DNA from: Toxorhynchites rutilus septentrionalis
Taxonomy: Eukaryota; Arthropoda; Insecta; Diptera; Culicidae
Direction of reading: 5' to 3'
Assembly: GCF_029784135.1 (NCBI RefSeq)
Contig: NC_073746.1
Location: 101,076,515-101,140,514 of the forward strand
Length of the DNA stretch: 64,000 nucleotides
In this document: one piece after another, positions 54,403-64,000 of the stretch
How positions within the stretch are numbered: position 1 is the first letter of the stretch
How the letters are laid out: every line of letters begins with the position of its first letter
The notes under the pieces: model-generated
The model's input: the letters and a program-made list of their open reading frames with translations, nothing else
Told to the model about the DNA's origin: nothing
Database searches by the model: none
Program-made: the position numbers and the translations under genes

Positions 54403-54602
54403 CCCGGATATATATGAATGGTGGGATGAACGAAAATTGCGAGACAGCGGACAGTGTTGCCAATACGCATTCTGGAGTTCTCAGACTAATCTCCTTCAAT
54501 CCCTTCAATCTTCTTACGCACGTTAATAGGCTACGAAATGTTGAGTAAGAATGAAAAATGATTGCACAACTGAAAGGTATCTAAATCAAGTTTGCACGGA
54601 TG

Positions 54603-56534
54603 CTAGGGGGCTGTGCACATACCACGTGGACATAAAAAGCACGATTTTAGACTACCCCCCCCCCTCTCCATTCGTGGACAAGCGTTGACATTGACCATAC
54701 CCCTCCCCCATATATTTTAATCGAAAAAAAAAGAAATAATTGCATTGCGTCTATATTCAATTTTAAATTAGTCTTATTTTTTGTGTTTTTATAATGATAC
54801 AAAAAAGGAAAAGAAATTAAAGAAAAAAATTTTTCTTTGTTTTGACTTTTTCGCATTGAAATCGAAATTACTATCGACCATTGTGCATTGAATATCCAGA
54901 ATTCTCTCGGAGTGCTCGTGAGGCACAATTACACTAGACAATTCTTGACTCAGGCAGCGCATCTTTCTTTCGATGCAACGCAAACTGCTTCACTTCCGGA
55001 GCTTGCAACATTGAAATCGTTTTATTCCTAAATCCTTTTTCGAAAAGAAAAAAAAATGCAAATAGGCTTTATTAGTAGTTGCGGTTTTCTATTCTTTGAT
55101 TGATTGCACCTCTTCCTACCAATGTATCTTAGAGTTTGAAAATATGTGAAATCGTTGGCTGCAGGAAAAGCTCGGTAATGGCAACTGTATGAAATGGTGG
55201 GTTAAAGTTGCTAAAACAAAAATTCGTGCTTTCCATCTCATTTGTTCTAATGCGTATGGGAATCTATTTGATCATTTATGTAATTATTCCACTATGATAA
55301 CTGGTATTATGACCAAAATATTACTCCTTCAAAATCGCTTTCCAAGAGCATTCGAGAAAACCAACGACAAATGCATAAATGCATAATCGTAAAATCACAG
55401 CAAACCTTAATCTAATTTTTTTCGGCATACTTCTTTACATACTTCTTTACTGAACTTTGACAACGAGATACAAGTTCAGATAATGAAGCGAAAATTAGAA
55501 CAAATAAAACAATATTTTGGATGCCTAAAATGCTCCAATTTGAAACAAAAATATTTTCGATGCGGTTAATTCCATAAAACGTGAAATTGTCAAGTTCAAT
55601 TTCAAATATAGGAAGACTTATCGCTTGTGATTTCCACTATGGAATTGATCTAATTGATAGCAGTTTCCTCTTGGCTGTGGTGAAAAATATATAATCTAAT
55701 CCCGGATTCAAAGCCTCTTGAAAAAAAAAACACAAATGTTGTAATAACATGTAATAATTAACAGAAAACTCACTTGTAACATTCCAATCTTTCGTTCGGT
55801 GGGACAAAGTGATCCGCAAAAAAACCGCTCTCCGGTGCTGAGCATGCCTAACTCAGCTGTATTAAAGATAACGTCGCAAAATTCGGAAAATATTCGGGAA
55901 CGAGGGTACCTAGAAAAAGTGGACTGAATCTGGTTCTTATATTACACAAGTGCAGGTATAGAGATTTGAATAGCACTCGTTTCCCAAAGTCCTTCCCAAA
56001 TTATTTAGATAATCCTCCAAATATTCCGGCCATTTTATCATGTTATCAACACCCCACATGTACTCTGCAGATAAAAATGTACCAGCAGTTCGCCATGTCA
56101 AATTGACTCTCCGTAGACTTGGACCTAGATCACAGAGTTCACTTTATGCTCAAATGACGTAGCTTAGAAGTTGAAAACAATGATCCTCTACTTTCAATGG
56201 AAACTTGATCGCTCGCCGTTCATGTGAGTTTCAATTAGAATACATATTTGAGCGGAGAAGTTCGCTGATATGGAAAAATATTCGAAATAACCATTTTATG
56301 GATAAATATGGAGTACTCAAAATGGGCGACAAGTTTAAACATTCTTAAAACTGCAGAAAAGATTTCATTTATTTTCGAAAACAGATCTGAATGTTCTTTT
56401 AAAAAACTTTTGTTCAACGTGTCCACGTGGACATTATCTGAACTCCCACCCCCCCTCATCGTGGACAAACGTGGACATTTTCGTACCCACTACCCCCCCT
56501 AAAGTTGTCCACGTGGTATGTGGACAGCCCCTAG
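54603..56534. mobile_element. TIR element with CTAGGGG ends, no transposase
   Basis: The left end is CTAGGGGGCTGTGCACATAC (54603) followed by CACGTGGAC. The right end is the inverse, GTCCACGTGGTATGTGGACA then GCCCCTAG to 56534. Both ends have C- or G-tracts and repeated GTGGACA motifs just inside. The 1.9-kb interior is AT-rich with only short ORFs. The superfamily is not clear to me. Confidence 0.75.
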
Positions 56535-56873
56535 ATTGCTCGTGGTTTTTTTTTTGCCGTTCGGATTGGATTGGAACTATTGCGAGAGTGAAACATTCAT
56601 TGATGAATAAACTTTGTAGCAAGAAAATTGCAAAAAGTGGTGATTGAGAATTTCATCATGACAGCGTTTTGCAGGAACATTCGTTACGTTATATTATACA
56701 CCTAATATTTCACACGGTTTCTCGAAATCGAATATTTCCACAACTGCATTTTGACTTTTGATGACATAAAAGTTTAACGTTTTGAAGTACACATTGTGAA
56801 TTAAGGTCACGCTATAATACGGTAATAACAACGGTGCCCATATATGGAAGATTTATCACTAATTTCGGAGATT

Positions 56874-57383
56874 TGTGTCCGAAGCATGATCGCATAGTTG
56901 ATGTAGGATTACGTTAGACCATTTTTTTCATGTTAATTTCTCGCTCGGGTTCGAGAGTTCTTCTAGTCCGTTTGTTGTAGCGAACCGTTAAACTCAAAAG
57001 GTCATGTCGCATGCCGCTTGTTTGTTTGTTTGTTTTTAGAGGCTTTAAACTGTCACAGTTCATTCGCCTCTAATCTTGGAAAAGAGCCTTTTGGAAAACT
57101 CACGCTAAACGATAACTATTAGTCTTGAGAGAAACCATTTGGGAGCCAAATCGCCGCTGCCGTCCGGTCGTTTGCGTGATTACTTATGAATCATGAGTGC
57201 TCGCAGCTTACTTGTATCGTCACGGTGCATGATTTTTCTAGTCCGTGTTAGGAAAACACTCTGTGGGTTGCACAAATATGTAGTAAAACAGAAGAAACTG
57301 AACAACATTTCGTGACGCGACCAATTCTGAGTTCTTCAATTTGTACTTTTCATATGTTCCCGATAAATGTAATCCTATGTCAA
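56874..57383. mobile_element. TTGACGTAG-ended element, short copy E7, with hairpin at its left
   Basis: A degenerate hairpin (TTGTGTCCGAAGCATGATC, about 56873-56891) is followed by 6 nt and TTGATGTAGGATTACGTTAG at 56898. The far end is TAATCCTATGTCAA to 57383. The interior shares TTCATTCGCCTCTAATCTTG and GGAAAACTC blocks with E3. Confidence 0.6.
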
Positions 57384-58940
57384 AACAAACTTAGTTTATT
57401 AGATGGTAATCCCTGAGCATACAACTCCATTGAACCCTGGAAACATGTATGAGTAACAATATTGATAAACTAAAGTTTAACTAGTTTATTCTCCGCACAA
57501 AACTGCCGTCACTCCGTTACTCCAGCAAAATCAACTCTCAGAGAAACTAGTGAATGTATACCGTAAATAACGTGGAGGCTGGAAATTAATTTATTCATTG
57601 CAGATGGCATACTTTCATCTGTCACCTGTATCACCGGATTTATTCCCCCGGCACTGGATCGGCAGAGCAACACCGGGCGAGGTGGAATTATTTCAGCAGA
57701 AAACCCTCAACACGATATCCTGTGGTCTGCCAAACTTTCATCGACGCCACGCGGAGTATAATTAGAAAAGTTTGTAATTTATGTACAGCGCGCGAATGCT
57801 GCGTGGCGTGCGCTCGCCGGATCGCCAAACAGATCTTCGGCAGCTTCGCTGTTCGTGCTGGATGTCATCGCGCTACACTGTTAATTAAGTTCCGAAATAC
57901 AATAAATATTTTTTCCAGTTGAGCTACGAGTTTTCAATCTTCAGCTTAAGGTTATGTCATGGTGTGATAAAGTTCTCCAATATCAAATAAGATCATCAAC
58001 GACAATTCAAGCAGCAGCACATCATATGGCAATCACTCTCGGATGTACGTCATTGAAGTGTGCGTTACAACGCAAAAAAGGACCTCGAGTAAATGGACGC
58101 AACAATATGTTCCGTCGTATTACGAATCATGCCAAGCAAACAGACGGCGCACAGAATTGCCGAGGCAATAAAAAAAGGTAAAGTGTTTTTACTTCCGCCA
58201 TCGCTGGAGTGCGGTACAGAGCATAGACTCCAAGCGTTCTTGAGCCCCTCACATCTCACATATGTTCCGGTCGCGTTCTTATGGCGCAACATCAGCAACA
58301 CAACTTTTGCGCCCCCAATTCATCCAGCCAGGCATGAAGTGTTGAGAAAATTGGATATTAATTTTCAGCATTAGCATGATTTGATGAGGGTATGGCAACG
58401 GCACAAAGTAAAACGGCTCGACTCAAAGCCTGTCGTCGAAAGCTACACACTCTCGCGATGTGTGTAAGAGCAATAATCCAGTCAAACGACACTCGACCGC
58501 CAGCCCACCCCCGTTAAGCATATGCACGAACGATATCCTTCTTTGTCCTGGAGAGGGCTTGGATACGTGTGTTCCAAACCGTGCGCCGCGGCAGATTGGC
58601 TCGAGAAGTTTGTTGGAAAACTTTTCGTGCCTATCGGAATGTGTGGTAATCGGCAATTGGGAAGTGTTCATAAAAGTTCATTTCGGGCCTCGTATGTGGA
58701 AGCTAAGTAAAAACAGTCTTTATTAGTAACGCTCAATCTGTGGCGCCCAAAATTGCATGGAAAATTTCGTATTTGGTTTCCATGTGAATTTCAATGGATT
58801 TGGTTTGCTGATTGTTTGCTCGAATAGAATACAATCATTATTTGCTCATTAGAAACAATATTTTATACAATTTTTACACATGAAAAAATTACAATTCACG
58901 AGATAATTCACCGAACACACACCGGTATAAGAAAAATTTG
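57384..58940 (+). other. Low-copy sequence without recognisable gene
   Basis: There are moderately GC-rich patches at 57590-57890 and 57950-58350 with short ORFs on both strands. None has a domain, start context or splice structure I can support. They could be exon remnants or regulatory DNA. Confidence 0.35.
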
Positions 58941-60358
58941 TTGACGTAGAACCACGCTGTAGTTTAATTCAAGTCGCTTGTTTATAACTGCGGATATCAT
59001 TTTATAATGCTACGAAAATTTTGAAATAGCCATTCTACCAGTTTGGTCTCCCTGAAATGTTTTTTTTTATTGTAGAATGATTTGACGATAATTGTTTGAT
59101 GATTCATTATTGTGCTCGCAGAACAATACATGCTCGAGATAAAAGCAGCTGTCATTCTTAGTGGAGAAAGTTTTGTTACTTCGTGACCAAATAAGCGAAA
59201 TAAACTCTATCTGCACGCGAACCCAAATAAATTAATGATTTATTATAATTTCTTGAATAACTTGCTATTTTCCCAAATAATTTTTTGGTGCACAACCTTA
59301 ACACCTGCTTCACCATAGCGTCAGTTCAATGCATTGATGACAGGAAACAAACAATGTTAACTACTTGGAAAAAGGCTGAATATTTGCCTCAGCAGAGATT
59401 CATTACTAATACCCTAGCGAGAATAATTCCCTCCCGCTATCTCCCCTCCTTGTTTATATTTATCATTACAAATGGCTATTTTTACGTACGGGTTATGAAG
59501 CACGCAGGTACGCACACAAATATCCATATATCGATGGCTTGAAGCAACTCAATATACACACACTTATCTCTGTTTTGCGCTCTTCTCAACAGAAGCCCTC
59601 TCTGGTTATATTGGAGAGAGAGTTTTCCTACCGCCATGCGAAACCAAATCACTGGCAAAATTCCAGAACATTTATTTTCTTGGTGTTCATGGTTTCGTAT
59701 ATAGAACGATACTGGAAATTTGACTTTCCTTCATTTCCTTGCTGAATTGAAGAGACTTTATACTTCTTCAGTCCATTCGTCTCTAGCCTCCAAAAAGGCC
59801 CTTGGAAAACTCTACTCTCCTAGGTTCGGAAAAGCCTACTCTTCATATTACTCCTCCACCCCCATTACTTTGAGAAAACCATTCGATCCCTCCCCGTCCA
59901 GCTCGCCCAGCAACGGTGTTGTCCAGTCGGTGTTCTCACGAAGAATGAAGTTTGCCTAAGCAAGATCCACTGTTTATACTGTAGGCAAATATTCCCCTTC
60001 GTTCTTCTTCTTTTCCTTTGTTCACGGAGACTTAACATCTTACGATTTCCTCTTCGTTGCTCGTCGATAAGTTGCTCGTTTTTGACAGCTCTGTCCGGGG
60101 AAGCACACAAATGGACAGAACAAAAGTATGAGGAAATGGGAATGCTTCCAATTTTCATCAATTTAAACCATAGACCGACTATGGGGTTGTAATGTATAGC
60201 ATATCAAACAAATCTTAGGGAATTTCTGATTCGTTTGGTATGTAAATCGCCAGAATCCGTTCGCGAAAAAAATAGTTATTAACGTTAACTTTATTTCATG
60301 AAAACGTGACCTGTTTTCTGATTTGGCACCCTTAATGAAAGAAGTAGTTCTACGTCAA
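58941..60358. mobile_element. TTGACGTAG-ended element, copy E4
   Basis: The ends are TTGACGTAGAACCACGCTG (58941) and AGTAGTTCTACGTCAA (to 60358). It is closely similar to E3 (CATTCTACCAGTTTGGTC, GATTTGACGATAATTG, CCCTCCCGCTATCTCCCCTC). No clear hairpin precedes its left end, unlike E1, E2, E3, E5 and E7. No intact transposase is seen. Confidence 0.8.
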
Positions 60359-60399
60359 AAGTAAACCAACATCGTTTTTAAAGGATTTCAAGATAGTCC

Positions 60400-61600
60400 A
60401 TGGGATCAAGCCCTCAACAGCAACCATAGGTTCGTTGAGGGAGCAAAATTTCTTCATCGGCATTCGTGGAATCCGCAAGTTTAGGGATGAAAACATTTTC
60501 AACTTCATCGCGACACCAAAACTGAAAAATTTACGTCGATTGATTCAGCAGCTATACAAGTCGCTAGAATCGAAGGAAGATTTTCGTTGAAATGAGAACG
60601 GAAGAAGTAGTTCAAAGAGTGGTTGAATAATTCGATAACAAGTACTCATTAACCAACAACGGGACGACTCACCGTATTCGTCTCTACGTTGAGAATGGAG
60701 ATACTGATGTTAAGCTTCTTCACCAAACATGGCAAAGCAGTGGATCATCGAATACCTTTCCAACTAAGGGAACATAATTTCCATCAAACACGTCCCATTC
60801 CTTGGTACAGCTCGCACGTTACATAATCGAACCAAATCTAGACATGATGTAAATACAACCAGGAGGTTCAATTTGGAGTCAGCTGTTCGTAGAACCGAGC
60901 AAAACTTTCACGGCAAAACAAATCAACGCTATAAGAGTGCTAGCGCAAACGCGAACCTCGTACAGGCCTGGGGAGCAACCAGCATCCATCATCAGCACCT
61001 TCACTAGCAACACAACCATCATCACAATCACAATCTTCGTCGCAGGTCCAACCGTCAATACAATCGCAAACCGCAACACAACACTTCAAACGGCCGGCCT
61101 CAGCGCATGATGCAGAACTCAGAACAAAATCAGTAAAGACTTCAGCCTCCGACGTAGGAGAGCCTACTGTTGGAGAGACACCGGATAAAACAACGAAGGG
61201 ATACGATGGAGTGAGCTCCATGAGTGACCGCACACGCATCGCATCGACCAACAGCGGATCAAACTCTCTCAATAGAAAACTTGAAAAAACAATGGAAATA
61301 TGTATCGTACACATATGTAATATGTGTACGAGCTCGGGGTCATACGAGGATCAAACAAGAGGGCAAGTACAGCTGTAATAGATACAAGAAATACTGTAAC
61401 AAACTTTACCTACACTTTCTCAACTGCAAACTTAAATGGTATAAGGAACACAAACAAAATCAACTCGTTAAAATCTTTCGTGTGCATCAGGGCTCGGTAA
61501 AGTCATATTCAACTAAGAATAGTCAGGGGACTATGAAGAAAATCGCCTTCGTATTCAATTGGAAATGGCTTCTTCCAGAAGTTTCTCCATCAACATAACA
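60400..61600 (+). pseudogene. LINE ORF1 (gag-like) remnant
   Basis: Plus-strand frames give AAIQVARIEGRFSLK then MRTEEVVQRVVE, a stop, and FDNKYSLTNNGTTHRIRLYV with ENGDTDVKLL. Next comes, in another frame, YGNIISIKHVPFLGTARTLH. This order is typical of the RNA-binding-fold region of non-LTR retrotransposon ORF1 proteins. The rest is Gln/His/Asn-rich low-complexity sequence with stops. A later frame (61224-61598) shows no domain. It is dead and truncated. Confidence 0.45.
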
Positions 61601-62109
61601 TGACTCAAAAGTCATTCGGGCGTTTAGTTGCAATCTCACTCTACGACTCGACTATCTCATTTCATTCTTCCCCGTCAAATCGACTTCATGTCATAGAGCG
61701 GTGACTCCCCCTTAATAAGAACGTTTCTCTTCCTTATCCCTTCCTTCCGTATGCATGTATAAATGTTTGAGTTCAACGTGGTTTGAGATATACTACAGGT
61801 TAGCTAAATTTGTTTGTATCGTACACAAAAATTACTCACACATATGAAATAGCGTGTAGTGTTGTGTTCAGAGCCACTGACAAATTTGTGAATTTTGTTG
61901 AAATAAACCCGTTTTTCGGTATGTTTTTTTTTTCGCAAAATTGAGCTCGGATACAACATGAACTAAAATTTAGTTTACAATTCCTCCCAAAATGCACGCT
62001 AGTTTACACGCTATTCACTAATACTAACGCGAGGACCTTTATAGCATGCCTGGTAACTGTCTTATTTAGTTGGTTTGATTTCACGGTGGGTAAACAATGA
62101 TGTCGTTCT

Positions 62110-62450
62110 TTAATGGTGTAACTACTTTTTTGCATCAGAAATCAAGTTTTCGTTTCATATAAAGCGAAACGAAATAGATTGTGTACGCGGGTAATGGGAT
62201 TCGTGTTAGGGGGAGTAGTGATGTGGATTGAATTAACCTGAATGAAGAGACAGATTTTTATTTATTAGTCACGTCGATTAGAATAACCATTTGCTAGAAT
62301 GGCTCATCAGGCATCCTCGCTCTTAATTCTCGTCATGTTGACGGCGAATGCCGAAGTAGTCCTAGTCGAAGCGAAGCTACTGAGAGGAGAGTCGATTTTC
62401 ATTTTTCATCTTCGAGAAATTCAGGCCCTGGTGCACACATTAGACTTAGA
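62110..62450 (+). repeat. Interspersed repeat T, copy 2
   Basis: It matches 15060-15390: TTTTGCATCAGAAATCAAGT, GATGTGGATTGAA, GAAGAGACAGATTTTTATT and AGTCGAAGCGAAGCTACTG. The ORF at 62299-62619 is a chance frame through this repeat and its flank. Confidence 0.6.
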
Positions 62451-63087
62451 CAACATAGCAATGCAAGAGATGGTTAGCGATAGCATTTGTCTCCCTGGAG
62501 ATGATATGATAGTAAATATTGATGAAAAAGAGCGAGATACTGCAATAGTTGTACGAAATGGAATCGAAACAATGGAATTTTGCAATGGACCCGCCAAAAA
62601 CGAAATTACAATTCGCTGATTGACTGGTGGTCTTCAAATGCAAACAGATAAATAGCCTCTTTTATTCGTTGGAAAAACTCAATTTGTTTGAAAACATTCA
62701 ACAACCCAACGGGTTTTTATCACTTCTGTCTGGATCGAACATATGAACAACATAAGGACCGCGATTGCACCACTGAAATCAACAAAATGAAAGAAATTTT
62801 CCGAATCAAAGAAAAATAAGAACTCCGAACTCCTCCGAATGGCAGGCCGAGTTAACCGACAACAAGATACAACCCAACGAACATTAAATCGTATCACCAG
62901 AGTATATGCAGCATTATATATCCCATATTTTAGGAGGTATATGATGCGCCTAACTAACATATACGTGCAAAAGTGGAGGCGATATACATATATGATATTT
63001 GCTTGCGAATTAGTTCGGATGAATATACGACTTACGAATGTATCTACATTCGACAAAAAAAATTAGAGGAACAGAATGCGAAGTCGG

Positions 63088-63999
63088 GAATTTCAAGTGA
63101 TTTTTGACATGCTGTATCTTCGTAAAAAGTCAACGCATATCTCCAATAAATTCTGCACAAGGATAATTCATTACTTTGACGAAAAAAAATTATTTAAATT
63201 TCGTGCATCGATTTCAAAAAAGTGCCAAAAACAGGATTTTTATAGTGTTTTACAAAATCCACTGTAGTTCGGCAAATATCGCAGTTAGTTATAATGTTTG
63301 CAGGCAAATTTTTAGCCTTGTGCATTTCCTAAACATCCGTAAACGTTTCATATTGATACGTTCAGTCGTTTTTTCTAGCCGATTTTTTAAAGTTTGAAGT
63401 AAATTAAAGGAGCATTTAATCGCAATCGTATCAGAAGTACAAAATCCTACGCGACTCTCTGAACGAATGATTCGTAACTTTCGTTTTCATGCGCTTTTGG
63501 TTTTGGCACTTTTTTTAAGTCGATGCGAAAAATTTAAAAAAAAAATTTCCGTCGAAGTCACAAATTATCCTTGTGCAGAATTTACTGGAGTTTTTGAAAC
63601 TGCCTTCCGATTTGCGGTGCGATGGTTGTTTATTGAATTATTCATCATCAAAGACGAAGGGGTAATATTTCATTCAAACTGAAATATCTCTGTGTGAGAA
63701 GGTCCTACAGGAACGTTCTTGGAACCAAATAAAAGCTGATTGATAAGGTCAATTAGATTTGCTGTTGAGTTGGTTGGCAAAAAATTGGGTTAGTCCAGAA
63801 TATTCTTGAAAAAACAAAGAAAAATCGATTTTAAATTTCTTCCCGTTATTGTTGCCCGCTACACCAACCTTTACCAAGAAAAAAATATGTACGAAAAATA
63901 TTCTCATACCTGAAAATTAAAGCTTAAAAATGATGCGCCTCCCATCGATATGCGTTCATCTTTCACGAAGATACAGCATGTCAAAAATCACTTAAAATA
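63088..63999. mobile_element. Short TIR element at the window end
   Basis: About 60 bp at 63088 (TTTCAAGTGATTTTTGACAT, then GCTGTATCTTCGT and CAACGCATATC) are inverted at 63935-63999 (GATATGCGTTCATC, ACGAAGATACAGCATGTCAA, AAATCACTTAAA). It has no transposase. The right boundary is close to the end of the window, so the target duplication cannot be checked. Confidence 0.75.
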
Positions 64000-64000
64000 T

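Noticed and set aside
1..64000. CRISPR arrays, bacterial operons or riboswitches
   Set aside because: Spliced exons, SINE, LINE, Helitron and mariner content are eukaryotic. The tandem repeats have no spacer structure.
1..64000. Integrated viral genes (as often found in mosquitoes)
   Set aside because: I looked for polymerase, nucleoprotein or glycoprotein-like frames and found only retroelement RT, gag-like and integrase relics.

Overview
The window looks like nuclear DNA of an insect, most likely a culicine mosquito (Aedes-like). It is AT-rich, holds one recognisable host gene whose small exons are spread over 38 kb, and is otherwise dense with class I and class II transposable elements of the kinds common in mosquito genomes. 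The species is my inference from style, not from a diagnostic marker.

Host gene. Five plus-strand exons (659-791, 1232-1452, 20926-21187, 38014-38089, 38680-38914) join in frame with consensus splice sites. They give the last 308 residues of a membrane (renal) dipeptidase homologue, peptidase family M19. The first exons, including the HxD metal motif, lie upstream of the window. The protein keeps the family fold signatures, but three residues that serve zinc or substrate binding in the human enzyme are replaced, so it looks like a pseudoenzyme. It ends at a stop with no hydrophobic or GPI-type tail.

Intron of 19.5 kb (1453-20925). This holds: a TTGACGTAG-ended element; a long foldback element with a hAT transposon inserted in one arm (8-bp target duplication); two mariner remnants, one almost intact; a Helitron with a triplicated 5' part; a second TTGACGTAG element with its own ORFs; a Tc1 relict; a pogo-like MITE; and tandem, decayed exons of an unidentified minus-strand gene.

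Intron of 16.8 kb (21188-38013). This holds: an inverted-repeat element; a Helitron; a PIF/Harbinger-like deletion derivative with a Myb/SANT-like relict; a second full-length Helitron nested in another repeat; a tRNA-derived SINE; and a 3.5-kb TIR element with a TTA target duplication that carries a decayed unknown protein and a nested DD41D mariner-like transposon.

Downstream of the gene (38915-64000). I see no further intact host gene. The stretch holds more TTGACGTAG elements, a Tc3-like transposase split by a LINE 3' fragment, LINE reverse-transcriptase and ORF1 relics, a Ty3/gypsy pol relict beside a 12-unit GC-rich minisatellite, several TIR elements without transposase, and tandem repeats.

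The observations most worth following are the dipeptidase pseudoenzyme and a recurring one-sided architecture in the TTGACGTAG family: a 21-bp hairpin, then exactly 6 nt, then the palindromic end, seen in six copies.
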